From NCBI RefSeq assembly GCF_902686445.1, contig NC_062223.1:57437998-57501997 (forward strand): 64,000 nt of DNA, in the 5' to 3' direction. Each line of letters starts with the position of its first letter. The first letter of the stretch is position 1. The notes beneath the pieces were generated by a model. That model made no database searches and was not told the DNA's origin. It was given only the letters and a program-made list of their open reading frames with translations. Source of the DNA: Sciurus carolinensis (Eukaryota > Chordata > Mammalia > Rodentia > Sciuridae). Below are positions 20,240 through 30,141 of this stretch, in pieces. The translations under genes were made by a program, and so were the position numbers.

Positions 20240-20420
20240 GGCATTTTTTGAGTGCTGACGATATGCTGGGCAGCATACTCTATATGTGTTATTTCATTCA
20301 ACATTCGCAAGTGAAAGCGAGTGCTATCCCATTTACAGATGAAGAAACTGAGGCTCAGAGAGGTTAGGTAACACGTCAAGTTCATGTAACGAACACTCAT
20401 AGCCCAGACTCCATAAAACA
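20240..20420 (-). repeat. MIR SINE
   Basis: 'ttttttgagtgctgacgata', 'tgctgggcagcatactctat', 'cagatgaagaaactgaggct' and 'cagagaggttaggtaacacg' run through the reversed MIR 3' half and core. Confidence 0.85.
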
Positions 20421-20915
20421 AAACGGCCTACTAAATAGCAAAGGGCCTGCCCTTGGAGAACCAAGTGCCAGGATCCTGGAATAAAATGGACTTGGGATGG
20501 AGGAGAGTGCCAGACCTCCTAGTGCATCCTGGCACTGGGGCCCTTTGCCCTGTGTCTCTGAATGCTACCTCAAAGGGTACCGCTGATATTCTGATGCATG
20601 CAATGAGACAGCCAGGCCTGATGGCGACACTGAAGTAACACCAGGCCATACTGACTGCCTTGGGTGGGTGGGGACAACAGCTCATGCTAAGCCAGGGTGT
20701 CAGGGTGTTTGTCTGTGTAGAGAAGAAATGGGATGGGCTGGATTCCTGAATTCTGAATGGCTCGTGGAGCTAGGGGTAGGAGGGAGGGTCCCTATGCCCT
20801 ATCCCTCATATCTCTCTGCAGGAATCCAACAGAAGAACCAGTTCATGGAACAGTGAGAATAAATAAGGAAGGCAAAAGAAGGATGCTTTTACAAATCGAC
20901 TCAATTCCTAGTTGG
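20421..20915. other. Single-copy stretch, nothing recognised
   Basis: I find no repeat or gene signature here. Confidence 0.4.
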
Positions 20916-20919
20916 TCCA

Positions 20920-21010
20920 GAAAAAGATCTTCTGTGACTTTCACTGATAATGAAAGAAAGAGATATGACATGATCTCTGCCTACGAGGCAAGCTTACACT
21001 CCAAGTTAGG
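20920..21010 (-). repeat. L2 fragment, minus strand
   Basis: 'atgatctctgcctacgaggc' and 'aagcttacactccaagttag' resemble the reversed L2 block 'aatccctgccctcatggagcttacattctag'. Confidence 0.5.
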
Positions 21011-21079
21011 GGTGCTTATTATTTACCCTTGCTACTTTGCAGTGCTATGGGAATCAACAAGTATAATAGTGGCTAAGTA

Positions 21080-21285
21080 AATGCTGGAGCCTGAGTTAAG
21101 GACTTTACATGCATCATCTCATCTTCTTCTGTGAGGTAGGAATTACTCTCCCCATTTTACAGATCAGATAGTCAAATTTAAGCACTTATGTCCTGCTGTG
21201 TCTCAGCCAGGAAGTGGTAGAGCTGGAATCTGAACCCACTGTTAGACTTCAGAGCTCAGGCTCTGACCTCTCACTCCACACAACC
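21080..21285 (-). repeat. MIRb SINE
   Basis: 'ggactttacatgcatcatct', 'tctgtgaggtaggaattact', 'ctccccattttacagatcag' and 'ggtagagctggaatctgaac' are in reversed MIRb order. Confidence 0.82.
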
Positions 21286-22183
21286 TATTCAAGTGAGGGT
21301 GGGAGAAAGTGTCTTGGAAACCGTCAAACAGTTAGGATTGGAAAATAGACATCCCTCATTCCAGGATTCTAAATCGTATGGTCAAAGGTTCGAAACCTTC
21401 TTGGATCTGGTGAAGGGAGATCCAGGACTCCATTGTGGCCCAACCAGCAGCCCCTGCTCATGATGTGTTCTTTGCTTCTCTCGATTCCCTCTCCTTGGAA
21501 AGAAGAGAAATCAAGAGGGCTGGGAGACTCCTCTTTTGGCTCCTGAGTGGCAGGGCTGATGCAGACTCTTCCCTCAACAGGCCCAGGTTATACCAGCATC
21601 TCTGCCATGCAGCTGTCCACACAGATCTAGGCCTGGGAGCCATGGAACCTCCTGGCCACAGATGGGTGGACATATTAAAGGGACACTGGTTCTTATGATG
21701 ACCTGGTTCTCCCTCCCCAGACCCTGGCTCCCATGTGCGAGGAGCCCCAAGCAGTTCTACGATTCAGCTGTTTGCATTAGTAATGACTCTAGTGAGCAGG
21801 CACACCGTCTGGAAGTCAGTTCTCACTCTTGTTATCAAATCCCCTAAAGCAATCACCAGCGCCCTGCAATCACCTGGCAGGCTGGAAGCAGCTCATTAAT
21901 AAGCAGAAAACTCCCCCCATGCGCCCCAAAACTCTGTTCCCTTGAGAGCTGCCCATTGAAGCAGTTAAATCTCAAGTTGTGTCAACTTTCATTTAAACCC
22001 GAACAACCCCTGGCCCTGCTCTCTGCACTGGCTGGGTCTTGGCTAATGACGCAGAACACACACCAGAAGAACTGGGAGGGGAAGAAGAAAGGATGCAAAA
22101 TTAGCATTTAGATTGCTCCTCCCCCATCTTTATAAAAACAGAGGCAACTAGAGCCAAAGCTGTGATTCTGCAGGAGGAAATGG
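21286..22183. other. Single-copy stretch with a possible conserved element
   Basis: No repeat is seen. 21850-22140 contains 'agcagctcattaataagcag', 'tgaagcagttaaatctcaag' and 'gcaaaattagcatttagatt' (E-box and homeodomain-like words) with scattered CpGs. A regulatory role is inference only. Confidence 0.35.
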
Positions 22184-22209
22184 TGGGGGGGGGGGGGGCG
22201 GGGGGGGGG
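22184..22209 (+). repeat. Poly(G) tract
   Basis: This is a run of G interrupted by one C at about 22199. Such tracts form G-quadruplexes and are prone to length errors in sequencing. Confidence 0.92.
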
Positions 22210-22636
22210 TCCTGGCCAAGAAAATGAGGTTGCGGAGCTCATGTGCCACAGCAGGTATGTGGCCCACTGTCTTCCCTGAAGAGTGGGCAGGTGGACCCAG
22301 ATCTACATAGACTTGTTGTCACTCTCCTTCCATTGCTTCCTGAAGGAATTCTACAGATGAGGCTAAGATCTGGAAGAAGTCTTGAGGATGCACTCTGTGG
22401 TGACAAGGAATGACTTGGGTCTCTATGCCGCAAAGACATATTCATACACATACCTAAGAAGTTGGATATGCCAGAGAGGTATGGGGCAAATAATCTCTCT
22501 TTGTGTTTCAGTATTCCTCATCTATAACATATATTACATAGGTTATATATCATTGCTCTATTTAAAGAACTTATTAAGTGTTCTACACATGTGACTTCCC
22601 TCCCTTCCTCTTCCTTTTTTTTTTAAAGAAAAAGTA

Positions 22637-22870
22637 GGGCTTGGTGGTGCACGCTCATAATCCCAGCTATTTAGGAGAATGAATCAGGAGAACTACAAGT
22701 TCAAGGCCAGCTGGGACAACTTTGTGACATCCTATTTCAAAATTATTAAAAAAAAAAAAAAAAAAAAAGAGGCCCAAAGGTGTTGCTCAGTGTTAAAGTG
22801 CTTGCCTCAAATGCACGAGACCCTGGGTTCAAACCCCAGCACAGCAGAAATATAAAAATAAAAATAGAAA
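22637..22870 (+). mobile_element. B1-dID composite SINE (squirrel type)
   Basis: The B1 part (22637-22740: 'gggcttggtggtgcacgctc', 'ataatcccagctatttagga') is followed by an A-rich linker (22747-22768). An ID part (22769-22843: 'gttgctcagtgttaaagtgc', 'ccctgggttcaaaccccagc') and an A-rich tail come next. It is more diverged than the copy at 3966-4175, and I found no clean target duplication. Confidence 0.9.
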
Positions 22871-22884
22871 ATCAGAAGTCCAGA

Positions 22885-22970
22885 TATAAAGAGACTTACC
22901 CAAGGCCATGGAGTCAGTTAGTGGTAAAGGGAGGGCAGCTACCTGTCTACTGCCACTTTCTGCCTTTTCC
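22885..22970 (-). repeat. MIR fragment
   Basis: 'gagacttacccaaggccatg' and 'gagtcagttagtggtaaagg' are the reversed MIR block 'gacttgcccaaggtcacacagctagtaagtgg'. Confidence 0.6.
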
Positions 22971-23014
22971 CAGCTACATCTGAAAATCCTCTGACTTAGC
23001 CTTGCTGAATGCAC

Positions 23015-23175
23015 ATGGCTCTGTTCAGTTATGATTCCAATCCCAGTCCCACACTGGGTGTGACTGGGCAAGTACCTCCCATCAGTTCCCTCTTCTGTAA
23101 AATGGGGGGTCATCTCAACTTCAGGACATTTGTGGTGAAGTCTAGACAAGTAAAGGTGCAGGAAGTGCCTAGTCC
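23015..23175 (+). repeat. MIR SINE
   Basis: 'ttccaatcccagtcccacac', 'ttccctcttctgtaaaatgg' and 'taaaggtgcaggaagtgcct' follow the plus-strand MIR. It lies in opposite orientation to the fragment just upstream. Confidence 0.7.
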
Positions 23176-23459
23176 CAAGCCTGCTGTGTCCTCGCCCCTC
23201 CCCTCCCCTTTCCTTCCCTCCCACTTCACCCAGCGCAGTACTTTGGCTACAGCAAGCACTCAGAAGATGCCCTGGCCAGTAGGATAAAAACGATCTTCCA
23301 GAATTATGACGCAGGCCAGGTCTGTCTTCAGGACCACATTTGCTTCCTCTTTCTGCTTCGCCATTGCCCTTTTCAAGCCTGTGCACCATATTCTGAGGCT
23401 TTTGCACGTCTCTCTTCAACCCCAAAGTCGGTCCACCCCTGCTCACTCAGTGCCCCATT

Positions 23460-23528
23460 CTCTACTGACAGATGATGGTTGGGATGGTGATGAAGACGAT
23501 GGTAGTGACAGTGGAGATGGTGGTCATG
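23460..23528 (+). repeat. Imperfect (GATGGT)n-rich microsatellite
   Basis: 'gatgatggttgggatggtga' and 'gacgatggtagtgacagtgg' form a trinucleotide-like GAT/GGT tract. It abuts the 3' end of the reversed MIR that follows. Confidence 0.8.
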
Positions 23529-23529
23529 T

Positions 23530-23745
23530 GTTAACTTCTGTTGAACTCTTTCCCTGTGCCAGACGCTGTCTTATTCTTTATGTAGATTTTCTTGGCCAAT
23601 TCTCATAATACCCATATGACCCATATTTTAGTTACAGTAATTTAGCAGAGAGGCCACAGAGCTAATAATGTGATGGAGTTGGAATTCACAACCAGGCTCT
23701 CTTAACTCCACTGTCCACACGCTTAGCCATTAGCAAAACCAAACA
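23530..23745 (-). repeat. MIRb SINE
   Basis: 'tttccctgtgccagacgctg', 'ccaattctcataatacccat', 'aatttagcagagaggccaca' and 'tgatggagttggaattcaca' are in reversed MIRb order. Confidence 0.75.
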
Positions 23746-23786
23746 AGGGCCTCCTGGAGAAGCCCTTACTTAGAATAATTAGTAAT

Positions 23787-23791
23787 GATGT
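23787..23791. repeat. LTR target-site duplication, left copy
   Basis: GATGT pairs with GACGT at 24209-24213. The single difference is what CpG deamination would produce. Confidence 0.7.
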
Positions 23792-24208
23792 TGTCTTAGT
23801 CAGCTTTTTCACTGCTGAGACTAAAAGACCTGAGTAGCACAACTCTAGAGGAGGAAAGGTTTATTTGGGGGCTCATGCTTTCAGAGGTCTAAGACCATGG
23901 ACAGCCTCAGGGCTCAAGGTGAGGCAGGACATCATGGCAGAAGAGTGTGGCAGAGGGAAGCAGCTAACATGGTGATTCGGAAGCAGAGAGAGAGAGCACC
24001 TGCACTTGCCAGATACAAATATATAACCCAAAGCCACACCCCAACTCCAGCCACACCTACCACTTTGGTTATCACTCAGTTAATCTCTCTCAGGGGATTA
24101 ATTCACTGATTGAGATAAGGCTCTCATAACCTAATCATTTCTTCTCTGAACCTTCTTGCATTGTTTCACACATGAGTTTTTGGGGGACACCATATATAAA
24201 CCATAACA
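23792..24208 (-). mobile_element. Complete solo MaLR LTR (MST-like)
   Basis: Read on the minus strand it begins TGTTATGGTTTATATATGG and ends GCTGACTAAGACA, the TG...CA ends of MST/THE1-related LTRs. Internal blocks visible on the plus strand are 'gaggaggaaaggtttatttg' (reverse of the AATAAA region), 'gacatcatggcagaagagtg' and 'ggggattaattcactgattg'. There is no internal retroviral sequence, so it formed by recombination between two LTRs. It is non-coding. Confidence 0.88.
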
Positions 24209-24213
24209 GACGT
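24209..24213. repeat. LTR target-site duplication, right copy
   Basis: GACGT follows the LTR directly and matches GATGT on the other side at 4 of 5 positions. Confidence 0.7.
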
Positions 24214-24254
24214 TGATAGTAAATTAAAGCAACAAATGTAATGACAATGTAATT

Positions 24255-24660
24255 ATTAAGATGATATTGGCTGCCACAACCCTAATGCCCAAACTCTTGG
24301 TGGTATGACACCAGGAATCCATTTCATATTCATAAGGAGTTCAATGGTAGACAGTGGGGAGAATCTGGTGATTGGGGGTGAACTCTGATCTACAGTCATT
24401 CCAGGATTCAGGCTGATGGACGCTCTGGCCTCTTTAGTAATGTAGCAAAAACATTTTATGAACCAACATGGAAGAGGCATTACATCACTTCTACCCACAC
24501 TTCACTGCCCAGAACTTAGTCACATGACTTTCCTTAGATGCAAGAGATTGAGGAATGAAGTCCCCGGTTGGGTAGGACTCCTGAGCCATACTTTTGCAGG
24601 GAAAGGGGCATAAATCTCTGGTGGACAGCTAGCCATGTCTGCCACAAACAGTAACAGCTG
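24255..24660. repeat. Ancient interspersed repeat, family not assigned
   Basis: 'ttggctgccacaaccctaat', 'ttacatcacttctacccaca', 'cttcactgcccagaacttag' and 'tcacatgactttccttagat' resemble a common old mammalian repeat whose name I cannot fix from memory. The reading frame on the minus strand (24256-24498) is therefore not a gene. Confidence 0.5.
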
Positions 24661-24689
24661 CAGCAATAAAGAGGCTAGCCAAAGGAGCT

Positions 24690-24815
24690 GTCTTTAATTG
24701 AGCATTTACTATTCATATTCACCAGACCCTGGGCTAAGTATCCTTCACAACTGATAGCTATTATCATGCCTATTAGAGAAGAAAATTAACTCTTTAGGAG
24801 GTGTGAAGAATTTGC
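24690..24815 (-). repeat. MIR SINE 3' half
   Basis: 'taattgagcatttactattc', 'accagaccctgggctaagta' and 'tatcatgcctattagagaag' follow the reversed MIR 3' half. Confidence 0.72.
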
Positions 24816-25710
24816 ACACATGCTCATTGACTGTCCAATCCAAATCTCAAGCCAGATGTGTCAGCCTGGACCCTCTGCAAAGCAAAGCTCAAGCAGGAGT
24901 TAAAGTGCAGACATCGTAGGGAATGCAAGCTCAGGGCAGGGCCAGTGAGGAGAAAAGGGCACCGAGGCGAGGAAAGGAGCACAGGGGAGCAATGAGACGC
25001 CTGACTCTGCCGGCTGCTGCTTGGCCACACACTGTGCATAGATGCAGCAGGTCACCTGGCAGCTGCATTTGCTCAGCACGTGGGACTTCTATAAAAGCCA
25101 TGTAAGGACAAACTACATCTCAAAGCAGTCCATGGCAGGGAGAAAGTGTCTTCCTTCCCATTGGTCCAAATATATCTCTGCATTATATCGCTCAGCCCTG
25201 GGTGGCCACTGAGAAGACCACGGAGACTAGACCAGCAATGGGACATTTCCTCCAAGACTCATGGCAAGGAGCAACTCAACAAGGATGAGGTCCAGCACGT
25301 AGGGCATGAAGGCCACTCTGCCAGGGTTTCAGCTCGGAGAGTCTAGTGAGGGTGCTGCTGTGAGTGGCAGCAGGGCTGGGACACAGGCCACAGGGTCTCT
25401 GGGAGGTGAGTGCGAAGCCACGCCCGGGGTTCGCGTCTCATCCCGCAGCGCAGGCTCTCTTCCCTGCAGCGTCTGGCCTCCCTTTCAATTAAGGTCCCAC
25501 ATGGGAATTTCAGACGCTTTGAGGGAAGATAGGAAGACCTCTCTGGACAAGAATGCATCCCAGATCTCACTCCAAAATGGGCCAGTCATCGTCCTTCTTC
25601 TCACAACGGAGAAAACAGCTGGACTCAAAACTCCAGGAACCCAAGATAATTCCCTTCTACAACTTCTCTGGCTCTGGAAATGAGACACCAGGCTGAAACT
25701 GGATGGTACC
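24816..25710. other. Single-copy stretch
   Basis: There is no recognised repeat. A 125-codon frame at 25306-25683 overlaps two minus-strand frames and has no recognisable motif. Confidence 0.4.
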
Positions 25711-25714
25711 TCTT

Positions 25715-25845
25715 ACAGAGCCCATTGTCACACTCATTTTGAAGACTGGGTTATGACCTGTGCATAAAGGGGAGACTTGTCTAAGATCACAGACAGCTGG
25801 TGGCAGGGTGGGTCAGAGTCCCGGCCCCTGCCTATGAGCTAACAT
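25715..25845 (-). repeat. MIR SINE, degraded
   Basis: 'cttgtctaagatcacagaca' and 'gctggtggcagggtgggtca' then 'gagtcccggcccctgcct' match the reversed MIR 5' half. Confidence 0.6.
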
Positions 25846-26980
25846 CTCCCACCATCTCTGCAGGTTTCTGCAGATTCCTCTTGCCCTGACTCCTGAACTC
25901 CCTCAACAGTAACAGAGATTCTCCTCCCTACGTCTGAGACACGCACCTCATTCCGGCCAGACCAGAAGTGGCTGCTTTGGGGAAAGCCCTCCTCTGTGGT
26001 GCACCATTTCACCTTTGGTTTTGAGTGATTCCAAACCCACAAACATAATTATCCTTGTTTATCAGCTGGCCTTATCCCAAGAAGTCAGCAGCTTATCCAC
26101 GCTGCCCACAAAAAGTGAGGAGCCTGCTTAAAAGGCTCAGGCAGCTAGCAGGAGCGAAAGGAATGGAGGCCCAGCCTCCCACACCAGTCCCCTTTCCTCA
26201 ACCCATTAGCATTCCCGAGAGCCTCTGGGGAGATGGGGAGGAGGGAGAGCACAGATGCTAATGGCTGTGGTCTCCCCTCCCTGGTGCCCTCACCCTTAGA
26301 GTCTACCCCGTTCAGCAGTGAGGGTCCGTGTTTCTGAAACTGGAGCCTGCTGGAGAGGAGGAAGTGGCAGCCGGGGCCCTAGTTCCCAAGCAGCCCTGCT
26401 CCCTCTGCAGAGCCATTAGGAAGGAAATTGAGATGATGGGGCAGGGGGGCAGCCACAATTAGGCCAGCACATCGCTATCTCTGAAAATGGCATGAGCAAT
26501 GTGATTTAACAGCTCATTATTAATGGAAAAATGAGATAAGGACTGGGTTCGGTATCCAAAGGGAGCTCCCAGACCACACTGAGTATGTGCTAATGCTCTG
26601 TTTCAAGCCAATGGCTGACACAGGGTGGATTCCATTCCTGCCCAGCTTTGCACCCTAGACCCCAGCCCCCTCTGAAAACAGGCTCTGGCAAATTATCTGC
26701 TGACCCACATCCTCTCCCGGAGAATATCAACCACAAAGGAAACACTGTATCTGTTCTTCCACAAAATTGATTAAAAAATAAATAATGAGCCCTATTCCTA
26801 GAGGCCACCTTAATGAAGGATGAAGGAGTGGGTCATTTCAAAAAGACTAGAAAGAAATAATATGGAATGACTTGTGTCCTCTCTTAATCAGATCTCAATT
26901 TCATGTTCCTACTACTGTCTGTGCCCAGGGCATTGTTGGCCTCTTGGAGGTACATGTTTGTGTGTCCCTGTGTCCTTTCT
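25846..26980. other. Single-copy stretch with a candidate conserved element
   Basis: No repeat is seen. 26395-26550 reads like conserved regulatory DNA: 'cagccacaattaggccagca', 'ttaacagctcattattaatg' and 'gaaaaatgagataagg' combine E-box, homeodomain-like and GATA-like words. This needs alignment to prove. Confidence 0.4.
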
Positions 26981-26984
26981 TGCT

Positions 26985-27530
26985 CCTCATCAATCCATTC
27001 TCCTCACAGCCGCAGTGTGATTGGTCACATGTCTTCCCTGTCTAAAACCTTTCAGTGACTCCCCAGCATCTTAGACCAAAGGTCAAAATCTCTAAAGTGG
27101 CTGCAAGCCCTTGCATGAGGAGTCCCTTGCATGCTGCAGCCCCATCTTGGCCTTTCTCAGTGAAGTCCTGCAGTCCAGCCATGCTGGCCTCTGTTGTGTC
27201 CTTGAACACACTGCACCCACCCCCTTCATCTTGGAGCTTTGCATCTGTGCTTCCTCTCCCTAAGACATTCTTCTCCCCTCCTTTTGTTGCTTCAGGACCT
27301 CATTCAAAAGCAGATTTCTCAAGAGACCCTTGCTGGCCCCCCTTATGTGTCCCTACATCACCAAGTACATCTTCTTTGAATTGCATGCCACAATTTTTAA
27401 TTATAGTGCATGATTGTTTGTGTGGTTAGTTATTTAATGCCTGTCTTCCACATTATTCTGTAAGCTCCATGACAGCATCAAATTGTTTTCTTATGTACTA
27501 GTTTCTAGAACATTCTGTTAGAGGATTCAC
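26985..27530 (+). repeat. L2 LINE 3' end, about 550 bases
   Basis: 'aaacctttcagtgactcccc', 'ccaaaggtcaaaatctctaa', 'cctccttttgttgcttcagg' and 'attctgtaagctccatgaca' run in L2 order. Confidence 0.88.
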
Positions 27531-27654
27531 TGACTTTGTGATGGGACAGAGGTGTTTCAAGATGTGTAGGTGGCAGAGGCTAAAGGAAATGGCTTGAATA
27601 GTTGTTGAGTGGTGAAGACTAAACCAAGCCTCCACTTAGGCATCTAGTCGATCA

Positions 27655-27740
27655 CCAAGTATTCAATGAACACCTGCTCAATCCCAGCAGACAAGTGGGC
27701 TGGGCAGGCTGGGCAGTGGGGATGAGCAGTTAACATGACA
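27655..27740 (-). repeat. L2 terminus, minus strand
   Basis: 'caagtattcaatgaacacct' and 'gcagtggggatgagcagtta' resemble the reversed L2 terminus. It is inverted relative to the L2 copies on each side. Confidence 0.6.
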
Positions 27741-27915
27741 GGTATGGCTCCATCTTTGTATTCTGTACCTGTTTCACACCTCCTCCATGCTTGATTGCCC
27801 TTACAGAACTATCTTCTCCATCTGACTGCGTGAATCCTGAGGTCCAGGGCCACTCCTGCTTATTGCCAGTGCTAACACATCTGGTGTCTCCAGCACTCCT
27901 GGTGACAAATAAATA
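27741..27915 (+). repeat. L2-like fragment
   Basis: 'gtgaatcctgaggtccaggg' and 'ctgcttattgccagtgctaa' then 'ctggtgacaaataaataccc' are a weak match to the L2 terminal region. Confidence 0.45.
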
Positions 27916-27959
27916 CCCCATGCAAGAACGAGTGACTGGGGCTATGCAAGCCTCCCATT

Positions 27960-28380
27960 AGACATCAGCCAGTGGCATGACCTGGCTCTCCCTTCCCCCT
28001 TCTTCACCTCTCCATGCCCACTCTCTGTTCCAACCAAACTGACCTCAGCACCTGGGACAACACCAGGGGCTCTCTACAGACTCTCCTACACTTTCCTTTT
28101 GCCTAACTCTGACTCATCCTGCAGCTAGAGGCTTAAGCATCACTTTCTGCAGAATGTCTTCCTGCCCCGGCCATCACACTTATCTGTCCCAAACCCAGAC
28201 TAGGTTGGAACCTGCTGTAGCTTTCCCATAGCCCCCAGCACTTTCCATGCTAATTCATTGCCTTCTCCACTAGATAGTAGCTTCATGCAGATAACGATCA
28301 TGTCTATCTTGTACAGCCGTCCCTTGCCTGACACATACTAGGTCCTGAATGAATGTTTTTTAAATGAATGATTGAACAAA
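27960..28380 (+). repeat. L2 LINE 3' end
   Basis: 'agaatgtcttcctgccccgg', 'ctccactagatagtagcttc', 'catgtctatcttgtacagcc' and 'ggtcctgaatgaatgttttt' follow the L2 3' end to its terminus. Confidence 0.82.
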
Positions 28381-28850
28381 TATTTGAGTGGCAATTGCAT
28401 ATAAAGGAAGAATGTTTTAGTATCTGGTCTTCAATTATGTAATTTCAAATATATGGGCATTTTGTTGAAGGTCTGAGCACAAAGGTAAATTACTTTTTAA
28501 AAAAATTCACATTTGAAATTAATTTTTTAAACTAATTTGCATGTTATTCCCAATATTCCTACATCATCCTTGGCTATACCTGCTGCCCTGGGTAATGAGG
28601 ACTGATGTTCAGAATGAATGGAAGATTAAATCATGCTTGCTGCATGTAAGAAAAATGAATTCTGACATTTTCTAAGGGTTTTTAACAAGGATTGGAACAA
28701 AAGAGGATTTGTAATTAACCCTCAGTTACCTCGGAAATTGTATCCATCACAGTGTTCATTCACACAAATATATTTCTTGATGATGTAATTTACGAATGAT
28801 TAAGAGCCAAATATGTGAATGGCCACATGGGGTGTAGGAAATAAACACAG
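28381..28850. other. AT-rich single-copy stretch, candidate conserved element
   Basis: The segment has no repeat signature and carries 'actaatttgcatgttattcc' (an ATTTGCAT octamer, the classic POU-factor site) at about 28533. It also has 'atttgtaattaaccctcagt' and 'gatgtaatttacgaatgatt'. A regulatory function is inferred only. Confidence 0.35.
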
Positions 28851-28854
28851 GACC

Positions 28855-28945
28855 ACATCAGGCCTGTTACATAAATTATCCCATCCAAACCTCACAACCT
28901 CTCCATGAGCTCAGTGTGATCAGTATCACTTTTATAGCTCATGTA
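28855..28945 (-). repeat. MIR 3' half, before an LTR insertion
   Basis: 'ttatcccatccaaacctcac' and 'aacctctccatgagctcagt' then 'tcacttttatagctcatg' are a reversed MIRb 3' half. The complementary half appears at 29728-29840. Confidence 0.6.
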
Positions 28946-28964
28946 ACATCATGACATAAGAAAC

Positions 28965-29680
28965 ATCTATTTGGTTCTGGGTTCCTGGCACAGAACTTCT
29001 GAAACCTTTGGGATTTCCTAAGTGATAAGGGTGAGGAGAACATAACCTCTGTTCCTAACATGCCCCTTTCAGCCATCCCTGAGCTTACATCAAAGGGGTG
29101 AGGCCTGGTAGACCCCTAGTTAGTGTCAGGATGGGGGCTATTTGTCAGAGGAGCCAATTGTATGATTCGCGGGTTCGAACTTTTATCCTCAACCCCCTGA
29201 CTTCTGGGGAAGGGAGAAGGGCTGAAGATTTAGTCAAGACTAAGGGTCAATTATTCCATCAATCATGTCTACCTAATAAAACCTCCACAATCCCCCCAAA
29301 ACTATGGGGTACACAGAGCCTCTGAGTTGGGGCATGCTAAACAGGAGAGTAGGATGGCCCATTCTAATTCTAGGGGACGGGAGGTCCTGTACTCAGGATC
29401 TGTCCAGACCTTGCCCTAACCCCATCTTCAGCTGACTATTCATCTGAATCCTTTATAACAAATTAGTAGATGTAACCAAAATGCTTTCCTGAGTTCTATG
29501 AACCATTCTAGCAAATTATTGAACCTAAGGAAGTGGTCTTGGGAGCCCCTAATTTATAGCCAGTTGGTCAGTGTCACTAACTCCAGGTAGTTAGTGTCAG
29601 AATTAAATTGAATCATTGAACACCCGGTTGGTGTCTGGAGAGTTGGAGAATTGATTGCTGGTGTAGAAAACCCCACAGAC
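28965..29680 (+). mobile_element. ERVL-type (class III) LTR
   Basis: 'ggttctgggttcctggcaca', 'ctgggtgaggcc'-like 'ggggtgaggcctggtagacc', 'caatcatgtctacctaataa', 'gagttctatgaaccattcta', 'taactccaggtagttagtgt' and 'gaattgattgctggtgtaga' follow a widespread mammalian ERVL LTR. I recognise the class, not the exact subfamily. The 5' boundary is approximate. There is no coding sequence. Confidence 0.68.
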
Positions 29681-29700
29681 TTGGTGTCAGAGTGTGGTGA
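29681..29700 (+). other. Leu-tRNA-like primer-binding site after the LTR
   Basis: TTGGTGTCAGAGTGTGG directly follows the LTR end. ERVL elements prime reverse transcription from tRNA-Leu at a site starting TGGTGTCAG. Only this sliver of internal sequence remains. Confidence 0.6.
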
Positions 29701-29727
29701 GAAAAAACAGATCCTAGTGGCTGGGAA

Positions 29728-29840
29728 AGTAGACTCAGAGAAACAGGATAATTTCCCCAGGATTGTACAACTGATCAGGGAAGGAGATAGAATTTGAGTT
29801 TATGTCTGCATGATTCCAAACCTAGTTTTCTACATGTAAT
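29728..29840 (-). repeat. MIR 5' half, after the LTR
   Basis: 'gactcagagaaacaggataa', 'tttccccaggattgtacaac' and 'gatagaatttgagtttatgt' are the reversed MIR 5' half. With 28855-28945 this makes one MIR interrupted by the ERVL LTR. Confidence 0.62.
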
Positions 29841-29904
29841 GGCTGATCAGTGCAGGGAAGGTAGTTGATGGTGTCAATACTGGTATTACAGCAGGGAGGA
29901 CATG

Positions 29905-30045
29905 AGCAGGCAGGAGAGTGAGGTTTGAATCCTGATCTCACCACTACTGGTGTCTACTCACTTTACTTAACCTTTGGAAACCTCAGTTTCCTCATCTGTA
30001 AACTGGGATAGCAACACCCCAAAGTGGTGTTGTCAGCATCCATAG
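29905..30045 (+). repeat. MIR SINE
   Basis: 'ggtttgaatcctgatctcac', 'actttacttaacctttggaa' and 'acctcagtttcctcatctgt' are close to the MIR consensus. Confidence 0.88.
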
Positions 30046-30141
30046 ATCATCCACCCAGGGACCAGATGACTGATTTGCAGTATAAGGGATGGGTGGTGGT
30101 GAATCAGAAGTCAGGAAAACGGGAATCAAAAACAGGCTCCC

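Noticed and set aside
21380..21410. A tRNA-like box B (GGTTCGAAACC)
   Set aside because: There is no matching box A at the right distance and no cloverleaf can be folded around it.
22829..23446. A 205-codon open frame on the minus strand, the longest in the window
   Set aside because: It runs through the tail of a B1-ID SINE and two MIRs in opposite orientations and has no domain I recognise, so it is a chance frame.
29160..29185. Another box B-like word (GGGTTCGAAC)
   Set aside because: It lies inside the ERVL LTR and lacks a tRNA context.
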